Source: Oscillibacter faecalis_A
GTDB lineage: Bacteria > Bacillota > Clostridia > Oscillospirales > Oscillospiraceae
DNA: 64,000 bases
Reading direction: 5' to 3'
NCBI RefSeq assembly: GCF_029218125.1
Contig: NZ_JARFXX010000001.1
Location: forward strand, 62,001-126,000
Under the pieces are notes generated by a model that was not told the DNA's origin, searched no databases, and saw only the letters and a list, made by a program, of their open reading frames with translations. Position 1 is the first letter of the stretch. Each line of letters starts with the position of its first letter. The position numbers and the translations under genes are program-made. Below, piece by piece: positions 1 to 7,374 of the stretch.

Positions 1-1115
1 AAGCTGTCCTGAGCGATATACAGGGCGATCATCAGACCGCACATGGTCTCGTCAAAGCCCAGCATGGACTGCAGGATACCCAGAGCCGCCATCACAGCGC
101 CGCCGGGAACGCCGGGGGCTGCAACCATGGTCACGCCCAGCATCAGGATAAACGGGAACATCTTGCCGAAGCCGATGGACTGGTTCATCATCACCATAAC
201 AGCCATAGCGCAGCTGGTCAGGGTGATGGTGGAGCCGGAGAGGTGAATGGTAGCGCACAGGGGGCACACGAACTCAGCCATACCGTCAGAGACACCGTTA
301 TTCTTGGTGCACTGGGTGGTAACAGGGATAGTAGCGGCAGAGGACTGGGTGCCGATAGCGGTGGTATAAGCGGGCAGCATATTCTTGATGAGTGCGAAGG
401 GATTCTTCTTCGCGGCACTGCCGGCCACGGTGTACTGGAACACGATGATGACCCAGTGCAGAACGAGGATCATAGCGAAGACCTTGATGAAGGAGCCCAT
501 GATCTCCACGATGGTACCGGCATAAGCCAGCTTGGCGAAGATACCGTACACATGGAAGGGCAGCAGGGGGATGACGATGTTGCTGACCAGCTTGTCAATG
601 ATCTCAGCAAACTCGTTCATCACGGTCTTCATGGCATTGCCCTTGATGACAGCCATGCCGAGGCCCAGAATGAAGGCCATCAGCAGAGCGGTCATAACGC
701 CCATGATGGCGGGCATCTCAATGGTGAAGTAGCCAGCCAGAACGGTTTCCTCCGCGTTGGCGGCGTTCTCCATGAACATACCGGCGTGGACCATGTGGGG
801 ATACAGCAGGGAGGCCACAACGAAGGCCAGAGTGCCGGAGATGATGGTGGAGCCATAGGCCACACCGGTGGTGGCAGCCAGCGTTTTGCCGGCGCCGGCG
901 CCCAGATCAGCGATACCGGGAGCCACGAAGCCAATGATGATCAGGGGGATCACGAAGTTCAGGAAGTTGCCGAAGATGCTGTTGTAGGTAGCACCGATGC
1001 GGATGATGACCTCACCGAACGCACCCATACCCGGGGTCACGAAGCCGACCACAATACCGAGTACGATGGCGATGATCAGCTTGAGCAGCAGGCTCATCTT
1101 TTTCTTTTCTTTCAT
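1..1115 (-). CDS. Dicarboxylate/amino acid:cation symporter (SDF/DAACS family), 3' part outside window
   Basis: This membrane protein probably couples sodium or proton entry to uptake of a dicarboxylate or amino acid. About 371 residues are visible, starting MKEKKKMSLLLK and continuing as a series of hydrophobic segments. The serine-rich re-entrant hairpin reads AIGTQSSAATIP, followed by a polar segment with GSTITLTSC, both typical of the glutamate/dicarboxylate symporter family. The gene runs off the left edge, so its C-terminus is missing. The ATG at 1113-1115 is the only in-frame start found, although the best AGGAGG lies about 30 nt upstream. It follows the threonine ammonia-lyase gene by 85 nt with no terminator between, so the two are probably co-transcribed. 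That makes serine or threonine a possible substrate, but the motif is not the SstT type, so this is inference. Confidence 0.85.
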   Translation of the reverse strand, partial: MKEKKKMSLLLKLIIAIVLGIVVGFVTPGMGAFGEVIIRIGATYNSIFGNFLNFVIPLIIIGFVAPGIADLGAGAGKTLAATTGVAYGSTIISGTLAFVVASLLYPHMVHAGMFMENAANAEETVLAGYFTIEMPAIMGVMTALLMAFILGLGMAVIKGNAMKTVMNEFAEIIDKLVSNIVIPLLPFHVYGIFAKLAYAGTIVEIMGSFIKVFAMILVLHWVIIVFQYTVAGSAAKKNPFALIKNMLPAYTTAIGTQSSAATIPVTTQCTKNNGVSDGMAEFVCPLCATIHLSGSTITLTSCAMAVMVMMNQSIGFGKMFPFILMLGVTMVAAPGVPGGAVMAALGILQSMLGFDETMCGLMIALYIAQDS

Positions 1116-1200
1116 TTCATTCGTCCGTATGCTTTGATACGGAACCCTCCTTTTCTGATTTTCCTTTTTTCTCTTTCTCCTTATATTCAACCGCCGGCGC

Positions 1201-2391
1201 TTACGCCTCCAGCAGAGAATATCCCTTTTCCGTCAGCTTATCTTTGATCTGCTGAACGTGCTCGGAATTGCGAGTCTCAAGGACCATGGACACCACGCAG
1301 GCGTTGACCTCGGAATTGACGTCCTCACGCTCGTGATGGATACGGACCACGTTGGCGCCGGTGCCGCTGACCACATTCAGCAGGTTCATCAGGCTGCCGG
1401 CACGGTCGGCCAGCTTCGTGGTGATGGTGGTAATACGACCGGTGTAGGTCAGGCCACGGGTGATAACGCGGGAGAGCGTGGTGACGTCCACATTGCCGCC
1501 GGAGACCACGCACACGGTCTTCTTGGAGGTATCCACCTTGCCGGACATAAAGGCTGCCACAGGCGTTGCGCCGGCGCCCTCTGCCACGGTCTTCTGGACC
1601 TCCAGCAGAGCCAGAATGGCAGCGGCGATCTCGTCCTCGCTGACGGTGACGATCTCATCCACATACTTCTGGCACATCTCAAAGGTCAGGTCGCCGGGCG
1701 TCAGCACATGGATGCCGTCAGCCAGCGTAGCGGCGTCCTTTACCGTGGTGACCTTGCCGGCCTTGCGGGAAGCATACATGGAGGCAACCACACCGGCCTG
1801 CACGCCGATGACCTTGCAGGAGGGCTTCAGCTCCTTGATGGCCAGCGCCACGCCGGAGATCAGACCGCCGCCGCCGATGGGGACCACGACCTGCTCCACT
1901 TCGGGAAGCTGCTCCAGGATCTCCAGACCGATGGTGCCCTGACCGGCAATGACATAGGGATCGTTAAAGGGATGCGCGAAGGTGTAGCCGTGCTCCTTGG
2001 AAAGACGCTCGGCCTCCCGGGCGGCATCATCATAGATACCGGGAACCAGAACTACCTCGGCGCCATAGTTGCGGGTGGCCTCCACCTTGGAGATGGGTGC
2101 GCCCTCGGGCATACAGATCACGGACTTGATGCCCAGCTTCGTGGCGGACAGAGCGATGCCCTGTGCGTGGTTGCCGGCAGAGCAGGCGATGACACCGTGA
2201 GAAGCCTCCTCCGGCGTCAGGGAGCGGATCTTGTTATAAGCGCCGCGAATCTTGAATGCGCCGGTGAGCTGCAGGTTTTCGGATTTGATGTAAATGTTCT
2301 CGCCAAGACGGTTGGCATTCTCCAACGGCGTTTTCCGGGCAATGCCCTTCAGCGCCTCCTGTGCCTCTTGGACCATTTTCAAAGTAACCAT
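1201..2391 (-). CDS. ilvA: Threonine ammonia-lyase (threonine dehydratase), PLP-dependent, with C-terminal ACT domain
   Basis: This enzyme deaminates L-threonine to 2-oxobutyrate and ammonia. The 396-residue protein has the fold type II PLP domain: the lysine motif GAFKIRGAYNKI near residue 50 and the glycine-rich phosphate loop PIGGGGLISG near residue 175. A C-terminal ACT-like domain starts near residue 320 (GRITTITTKLADRAGS). The length fits the short, single-ACT group used for catabolism or for isoleucine supply. The start has AAGGGG 7 nt upstream. A good promoter lies at 2444-2472. The downstream symporter suggests amino-acid fermentation rather than only biosynthesis. No ilv biosynthetic gene is adjacent. 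Confidence 0.93.
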   Translation of the reverse strand: MVTLKMVQEAQEALKGIARKTPLENANRLGENIYIKSENLQLTGAFKIRGAYNKIRSLTPEEASHGVIACSAGNHAQGIALSATKLGIKSVICMPEGAPISKVEATRNYGAEVVLVPGIYDDAAREAERLSKEHGYTFAHPFNDPYVIAGQGTIGLEILEQLPEVEQVVVPIGGGGLISGVALAIKELKPSCKVIGVQAGVVASMYASRKAGKVTTVKDAATLADGIHVLTPGDLTFEMCQKYVDEIVTVSEDEIAAAILALLEVQKTVAEGAGATPVAAFMSGKVDTSKKTVCVVSGGNVDVTTLSRVITRGLTYTGRITTITTKLADRAGSLMNLLNVVSGTGANVVRIHHEREDVNSEVNACVVSMVLETRNSEHVQQIKDKLTEKGYSLLEA

Positions 2392-2443
2392 AAATATCCC
2401 CTTCTTCGTCTATGTTTCAGGAACCATAGCTTGTTCTACTGTC

Positions 2444-2472
2444 ATTGTACGGTGGACACAGCGGATTTGCAA
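2444..2472 (-). promoter_or_regulatory. Sigma-A-type promoter of the threonine ammonia-lyase gene
   Basis: Read on the minus strand, TTGCAA (2467-2472) is followed after exactly 17 nt by TACAAT (2444-2449). The -10 box lies about 53 nt upstream of the ATG at 2391. No T-box or riboswitch is recognisable between promoter and gene. Confidence 0.6.
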
Positions 2473-2813
2473 TACACAATTCCTCCAAAAGCATTGCGGG
2501 GAAACAATCACTTTGCACAAACAGCCCGTCAAAGACGCACATTTTATTGTCAGATGCGGACAATTTGTGTTTTTTGTGAAATAGAATCCTATTGTTTTCC
2601 TATATTTTTGTTGGTTTTGATGCCCGCCTTTCCCGCAAAATCGCCGCTAAAAATCGGGTGATTTTATGACTTCGTTCGCCGAATGTCCTCGTACCGTGGA
2701 CGCTCAGTGTCTGTACAGCCGACAAGCCAAGGGGATGAAAACCAGCCCCATCGCGGACGTCCAACAAGAAAGTTCCGGTCCGGCACTGGACCATCCGCGC
2801 TGCCGCAGCGCAA
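2473..2813. other. Gene-free stretch without recognised features
   Basis: This part of the gap between the threonine ammonia-lyase promoter and the terminator at 2814 holds only short hairpins and small frames without a plausible ribosome binding site. I see no gene, riboswitch or repeat in it. Confidence 0.5.
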
Positions 2814-2845
2814 AAATCCCGCTCCTTTAAAAAGGAGCGGGATTT
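2814..2845 (-). terminator. Rho-independent terminator downstream of the lyase/CoA-transferase operon
   Basis: A perfect stem (AAATCCCGCTCC paired with GGAGCGGGATTT) is followed on the minus strand by a short T run. It directly abuts the 3' end of dispersed element copy A at 2846. Confidence 0.8.
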
Positions 2846-3007
2846 CAGTGTGTCGAAAAAGTCTTTTCTCCCCGCTGAACAAGTTTTCAGAACTTCATAA
2901 AAGTTCTGAAAACTAAGGATTTCAATGACGCAGGACACCCTTCTTGGTTTTCCCGCGCACACCCTTCCTTACCGTTGCGGAGAATTTACCACTTTATCGA
3001 CAGTCTC
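2846..3007 (-). repeat. Dispersed structured element, copy A (162 bp)
   Basis: Read on the minus strand it begins GAGACTGTCGATAAAG, passes through a conserved 57-nt core (2917-2973; GGTAAGGAAGGGTGTGCGCG at its start) and then has two hairpins. The first is a GTTTTCAGAACTT stem. The second, decayed, one ends CACACTG. It has the same length as copy D and matches it almost base for base except in the last hairpin. It lies 28 nt beyond the stop codon of the lyase gene, in the sense orientation of that transcript, and its 3' end touches the terminator hairpin at 2814-2845. No coding potential is convincing. Confidence 0.85.
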
Positions 3008-3035
3008 GATTTTCATTCGATTCCCGGAATGTTGC

Positions 3036-3956
3036 TTAGAAGCAGCAGGGGGTCTCCTTGTCGATGGTGATGTGGTGGCCGCTGTAGTTGCCGGGAATCT
3101 TACCGACCTGATACTTGGCGGCAGCCAGAATCTTGGAGAAGTTGATGCCGGTATCATAGCCGGCCTCGTTGAGCATCCAGACGGTATCTTCGGTGGAGAG
3201 GTTGCCGGAGGCGCCGGGAGCGAAGGGGCAGCCGCCGAGGCCCGCCAGAGCGGTCTGAACATCCGTTACGCCGCACTCGATGGCAGCCATGGCGTTGACC
3301 ATGCCGAGGCCGCGGGTATCATGCAGATGCACCTGAATGTGCACATCGGGATATGCCTTCTGGCTGGCGCGGATGACCTTCTTCACCTGCTCGGGATCGG
3401 CAACGCCGATGGTATCACAGTAGTTCACGGTCTTCATACCGGCTTCCTTATAGGGGCGCAGGAACTCCATGATGGCATCGGGGTCCTGATACTTGCCGCC
3501 CTTGCCCTCGAAGGGGCAGCCGAAGGTGGTGGCCAGATCCAGCACGCACTCCATATCGGGGTAAGCCTCCACCATCTCGCGATAGGCGTTCAGAGACTCC
3601 TCGTGGGTACGGTTGATATTGGCCTTGTTGTGGCTGGCGCTGTAGGAGACCACATTGCAGACCTTCTTCACGCCCAGATTGTGAGCGTTGGTGGCGCCGC
3701 GCATATTTGGCACCAGCACCATCAGGTCAAGGTCGGGGTACTTGCTCAGCACATACTCGCTGACCTCAGCGGCGTCAGCCAGCTGGGGAATGGCCTTGGG
3801 GCTGACGAAAGAGGTGTACTCCAGATGCTTCACGCCGGCATCCACCAGCAGGTCGATGATTTCCTTTTTCAACTCCGTGGGAATAAAGTCACCTCTGACG
3901 GACTGGAAGCCGTCACGGGGACCAACCTCGATAATATTGATTTTCTTCTTTTCCAT
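3036..3956 (-). CDS. Hydroxymethylglutaryl-CoA lyase family protein (DRE-TIM metallolyase)
   Basis: Members of this family cleave 3-hydroxy-3-methylglutaryl-CoA to acetyl-CoA and acetoacetate, or perform related retro-Claisen cleavages. The 306-residue protein shows the expected catalytic set: Arg13-Asp14 in EVGPRDGFQS, metal-binding His210 and His212 in VHLHD, and Cys243 in the family signature GLGGCPFAPGASGN. AGGAGG lies 10 nt before the ATG. The gene starts 35 nt after the stop of the class III CoA transferase, so the two form an operon in which a free acid could be converted to its CoA ester and then cleaved. The true substrate could be HMG or another branched 3-hydroxydicarboxylate; sequence alone does not decide. 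Confidence 0.88.
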   Translation of the reverse strand: MEKKKINIIEVGPRDGFQSVRGDFIPTELKKEIIDLLVDAGVKHLEYTSFVSPKAIPQLADAAEVSEYVLSKYPDLDLMVLVPNMRGATNAHNLGVKKVCNVVSYSASHNKANINRTHEESLNAYREMVEAYPDMECVLDLATTFGCPFEGKGGKYQDPDAIMEFLRPYKEAGMKTVNYCDTIGVADPEQVKKVIRASQKAYPDVHIQVHLHDTRGLGMVNAMAAIECGVTDVQTALAGLGGCPFAPGASGNLSTEDTVWMLNEAGYDTGINFSKILAAAKYQVGKIPGNYSGHHITIDKETPCCF

Positions 3957-3991
3957 AGCTCAATTTCCTCCTGATATCTTATCCGCAGGGC

Positions 3992-5182
3992 TTAGATAAC
4001 GCCCTTTTCCTTCAGCTCAGCCAGCTTGGCCTCGTCCAGACCCAGCATCTCGCCATAAACCTTGGCGTTGTCCTCACCCAGCAGAGGCGCGGCCTTGCGG
4101 GGCTGGGTGCTGGTGCGGGTCAGATGCTGGGGGATTGCCGTGATCTGCAGCTTGCCGATGCCGGGTTGGTCGATCTCGGGGAACATACCGCGGGCGCCGG
4201 CGATCTGAGGGTCTACCACCAGACGGTCGATGGTGTTCACGGGGCAGGCGGGGCAGCCGGCATCATTGAGCATCTTATCCACCTCGTCGATGGTGTGCTT
4301 CTGGGTCCACGGGCAAATCTCAGCGCGGAGAGCATCGTGATTGGCAACACGGTCCTTGACCTCAAGGAAACGGGGATCGGTCTTCAGGTCGGGACGCTCC
4401 ATCACATCGCACAGGATGCCATAGAGCTTGTTGTTGCCGGCGGCGATGACCACATCGCCATCGCTGGCGGGGAAGGTATCATACGGATAAGTAGACTCAT
4501 AGCGGTTGCCGATTCTCTGAGGGATACGGCCGGTGGACTGATAGATCATGGTGATGTTCTCCATGGAAGCGGCCACGGAGTCCACCAGAGCCACATCCAC
4601 CTTTTCGCCAAGGCCGGTCTTCTGCTTGTTCACAAGAGCCGCCAGCACACCGACGGTCATGTTCAAAGCGCCCAGCACATCGCCCATGGGGGTGCCGGAA
4701 CGGGTAGCGGGGCTGTTGGGCCAGCCGCTGGTGCTCATCAGGCCGCCCATGGCCTGACCGACGATATCATAGCCGGCGCGCTTGCTCAGAGGGCCGGTGT
4801 GACCGAAGCCGGACACGGCGCCGTACACAATGCCGGGGTTGACCTCCTTGAGCACATCATAGCCAAGGCCCAGCTTTTCCATGGTGCCGGGACGGTAGTT
4901 CTCCAGAACCACATCGGCCTTCTTGACCATTTCCTTGAAAATTTCCTTGCCCTCCGGCTCCTTCAGGTTCAGCGTCACGCCGATCTTGCCGCGGTTGAAG
5001 TTGGCGTAATACACGCTGTTACCGTTGACGAAGGGGCCCATCTTCCGGGTATCATCGCCGCCCTTGGGATTTTCGATCTTGATGACCGTTGCGCCCATGT
5101 CCGCCAACAGCGTTGCGGCATAGGGGCAGGCCAGCACGCGGCCAAGGTCCAGCACTACGACTCCATCCAACAAACCTTCCAT
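3992..5182 (-). CDS. Class III (CaiB/BaiF family) CoA transferase
   Basis: Family III CoA transferases move CoA between a donor thioester and a free carboxylic acid. The 396-residue protein has the family N-terminus (VLDLGRVLACPYAATLLADMG), the ENYRPGTMEKLG segment near residue 94, and the catalytic aspartate at about position 168 in GTPMGDVLGALN. AGGAGG lies 12 nt before the ATG. The lyase gene downstream suggests the acid activated here is the lyase substrate. The promoter at 5250-5278 faces a terminator-like hairpin in the short leader (5212-5235), so expression may be attenuated. The divergent PrpR-like gene is the obvious candidate regulator. Confidence 0.9.
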   Translation of the reverse strand: MEGLLDGVVVLDLGRVLACPYAATLLADMGATVIKIENPKGGDDTRKMGPFVNGNSVYYANFNRGKIGVTLNLKEPEGKEIFKEMVKKADVVLENYRPGTMEKLGLGYDVLKEVNPGIVYGAVSGFGHTGPLSKRAGYDIVGQAMGGLMSTSGWPNSPATRSGTPMGDVLGALNMTVGVLAALVNKQKTGLGEKVDVALVDSVAASMENITMIYQSTGRIPQRIGNRYESTYPYDTFPASDGDVVIAAGNNKLYGILCDVMERPDLKTDPRFLEVKDRVANHDALRAEICPWTQKHTIDEVDKMLNDAGCPACPVNTIDRLVVDPQIAGARGMFPEIDQPGIGKLQITAIPQHLTRTSTQPRKAAPLLGEDNAKVYGEMLGLDEAKLAELKEKGVI

Positions 5183-5211
5183 ACCAAATATGACCTCCTG
5201 TTGAAAATCTT

Positions 5212-5235
5212 AAAAAACCCGCCTTACGGCGGTTT
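5212..5235 (-). terminator. Leader terminator/attenuator hairpin before the CoA transferase gene
   Basis: On the minus strand AACCGCC and GGCGGGTT pair around a GTAA loop and are followed by six T residues, giving a textbook intrinsic terminator. It lies only about 8 nt after the predicted transcription start and about 29 nt before the start codon, so it would stop transcription of the operon unless overcome. Confidence 0.65.
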
Positions 5236-5249
5236 GCGCTTGCACGATT

Positions 5250-5278
5250 ATTTTATATTTTCGGCCTTGACGGGTCAA
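5250..5278 (-). promoter_or_regulatory. Promoter of the CoA transferase-lyase operon
   Basis: On the minus strand TTGACC (5273-5278), a 17-nt spacer and TAAAAT (5250-5255) form a good sigma-A-type promoter. Confidence 0.6.
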
Positions 5279-5304
5279 TTGTTTGTCGAACGTGAAAAAT
5301 TCAG

Positions 5305-5333
5305 TTCACTTTTGTTCCGTCTTGTGGTATATT
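5305..5333 (+). promoter_or_regulatory. Promoter of the PrpR-like regulator
   Basis: TTCACT (5305-5310), a 17-nt spacer and TATATT (5328-5333) predict a start near 5340. A GTG codon at 5341 would then be at the RNA 5' end, which argues for translation starting further in, at 5383 or 5398. Confidence 0.55.
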
Positions 5334-5397
5334 TGAAGCAGTGAAACATATTTCCCCGATGCAGGGAGCGTTTTTCCGTAACATGGGAGGGAACGGT

Positions 5398-7302
5398 TTG
5401 TCTGATACTTACAAAATCTGCTTTCTCGGCTATAAAAAACTGGGAGAATTGGCGCATCAGGTCATTGAGCACCTGAATTATTCCGATACAACTATCATTT
5501 TAAAAGAGTGCTCCATTGAAACACTGGTACAGGCGGTCAACGAGGCCATCAGCGAAGGCTGTCAGGTCTTTGTGGCCGGCTCCGCCAATGCCGAGGAGTT
5601 CAAGCGGCGGTTTTATGAGCATCTTATCGAGCTGCACATCGATATGTCCGACTATCTGTACTGCCTTCAGCGGGCCAAGGAGCTGGGGGCGAAAAAAATC
5701 GCCGTGACGGTTCACCGCAAAAGCCGGAAGGTGGATTTCGATGTACTTCAGAGCCTCACGAAAATTCCCATCCACACCATTTACTATCAAAGTGAAACGG
5801 AGCTGGAGTATAACCTCTCCCATACGGACTGCGACTGCGTCATCGGTGCGGCCCTTGCCAACGAGATTGCCGAGCGGCTGGGTCTGAAGGGCATTTTGAT
5901 CTACGAGGGCGAGTACACCATTCGTTCCAGCATCGATCAGGCCCGCAATCTGGCGGCAGAGCTGCAATCCGCCTCCCGGAAGGAGTCCATTACTAACGCC
6001 ATCATCCGCAATGTGCCTGCCGGAATCATCATCACGGATGAAAACGGGCGCATCACCACCTTCAATAAGCAGGCGAAGAAGCTCACCGGCTTTCAGGAGC
6101 AGAAACTCCGGGGCCAGTTCCTCTCCGATGTGATTCCCTCCCTTTCCTATGCAGCGTTTTATAAAAGCGGACAGATTCAGTCCGACCGCAAGCACCTCTT
6201 TGACGGAGCCATGGTGCGCTGCATCCAGACCCGGCTTTTGCAGGGCGACCAGCAGATCGGGATGCTCACAACCTTACAGGCGGATAACTCCCGCCGCAAG
6301 AAAATGGACAGCACCCGGGAATTTTTTGCCCATCACCAGTGGAAAGACGTCCTCGGCACCTCCTCCGTCATCCGGCGGGTGGTGGCGGAGGGCAAAACGC
6401 TGGCGGAAATGGAGGACCCTGTGGCCCTCATCGGCGAAAACGGCACCGGCAAGAGCTTTTTCGCCCAGTGCATCCACAACGGTTCTCCCCGGGCCAAAAA
6501 GCCATATATTGTCATCAACGCCGGGACCATTGCCCAGCAGGATGCCGCCCGGGTACTGTTCGGCAGCGATGACGGCGCCAAGCCCCGGATGGGCCTTTTT
6601 GAGCTGGCCGGCGGCGGCACCATTGCCTTGCAGGGCTTGGGAGACGCCTCCGAAGCGTTTTTCTCCTGTCTGCGACAGGTGCTTCTTCAGCACTCCTATT
6701 TCGCCGTGGGCGGCGTAACCACGATACCTTTCAGCGCGCGGCTTTTAGCGCTGGTAACGCCGGAGGAGCGCCGCCGGATTCCCCGGGACCTGTGGGACCA
6801 GCTCTCTGTTTTTTCCTTGAATCTGCCGCTTCTAAAGGACCGGCAGGAGGATGTATCCACCCTGTTCCGCTTCTTTCTGCTGCGAGAGTCCATTCTGATG
6901 CCGCCCCGGACGCAGAAGGAGCTGGAGGAAATTTTGTCCTTTTACTCTTGGCCCGCTAACCTCATTTCTCTTTCCGCTGTCAGCAAGCGGTATATCCTCC
7001 TTTACCAGCAGGCCATGAATCCCTCTCCCAGTGCCAAGCAGCAGATTCTCATCCGCGCCATCGGCGAGGACGAGCTGCTCTCCGACATCTACCGGCAATA
7101 CCCAGCCCTGACGGACGCAGCCAACAGCCCGCCGGAGGAGGTTCTGGCAGGTGTTGCCGCAATGAAGCGCATTTTAAAGTACAACAACAGCGTCATTGCC
7201 GATAAGCTGGGCCTTGGCCGCACAACGCTGTGGCGTATTCAGAAAAAGGCCGGTGTCTCCGATGCCGGGGAAGATACAGACAGTCCCGAACCCATCGAAT
7301 AA
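5398..7302 (+). CDS. PrpR-like transcriptional regulator (PrpR_N, PAS, degenerate AAA+, Fis-type HTH)
   Basis: The 634-residue protein has a PrpR-type N-terminal sensor domain (about residues 1-170), a PAS domain near 200-290 (ITDENGRITTFNKQA), an AAA+ domain related to sigma-54 activators, and a Fis-like helix-turn-helix at the C-terminus (NNSVIADKLGLGRTTLWRI). The AAA+ part keeps Walker A (GENGTGKS, near residue 346) but lacks the GAFTGA loop. The Walker B site reads GGGTIALQGLGD, without the usual Asp-Glu. It therefore probably does not activate sigma-54 polymerase in the classical way. I chose the TTG at 5398 because GGGAGG lies 7 nt before it; ATG 5383 and GTG 5341 are alternatives. It is divergent from the CoA transferase operon, its likely target. 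Confidence 0.85.
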   Translation: MSDTYKICFLGYKKLGELAHQVIEHLNYSDTTIILKECSIETLVQAVNEAISEGCQVFVAGSANAEEFKRRFYEHLIELHIDMSDYLYCLQRAKELGAKKIAVTVHRKSRKVDFDVLQSLTKIPIHTIYYQSETELEYNLSHTDCDCVIGAALANEIAERLGLKGILIYEGEYTIRSSIDQARNLAAELQSASRKESITNAIIRNVPAGIIITDENGRITTFNKQAKKLTGFQEQKLRGQFLSDVIPSLSYAAFYKSGQIQSDRKHLFDGAMVRCIQTRLLQGDQQIGMLTTLQADNSRRKKMDSTREFFAHHQWKDVLGTSSVIRRVVAEGKTLAEMEDPVALIGENGTGKSFFAQCIHNGSPRAKKPYIVINAGTIAQQDAARVLFGSDDGAKPRMGLFELAGGGTIALQGLGDASEAFFSCLRQVLLQHSYFAVGGVTTIPFSARLLALVTPEERRRIPRDLWDQLSVFSLNLPLLKDRQEDVSTLFRFFLLRESILMPPRTQKELEEILSFYSWPANLISLSAVSKRYILLYQQAMNPSPSAKQQILIRAIGEDELLSDIYRQYPALTDAANSPPEEVLAGVAAMKRILKYNNSVIADKLGLGRTTLWRIQKKAGVSDAGEDTDSPEPIE

Positions 7303-7346
7303 AAAAGAGCAGCGCCCCGCCGAATGGCGGAGCGCTGCTTCTTTTT
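7302..7346. terminator. Bidirectional terminator between the PrpR-like gene and the malic enzyme gene
   Basis: The stem AGCAGCGC-CCGCC / GGCGG-GCGCTGCT is flanked by an A run on the left and a T-rich stretch on the right, so it can serve both convergent genes. Confidence 0.8.
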
Positions 7347-7374
7347 GTATTTATATGTTGTGTGTCCGAGCAGC

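Noticed and set aside
243..1247. Long plus-strand open frame (334 codons) opposite the symporter gene
   Set aside because: It is a mirror of the real minus-strand gene, with His/Gly/Asp-rich nonsense composition and no family motif. High GC content keeps antisense frames open here.
2600..2962. Small frames across element copy A and the similar ones at copies B and D
   Set aside because: They lie in hairpin repeats, have no ribosome binding site, and the conserved changes do not follow codon positions. I treat the element as noncoding.
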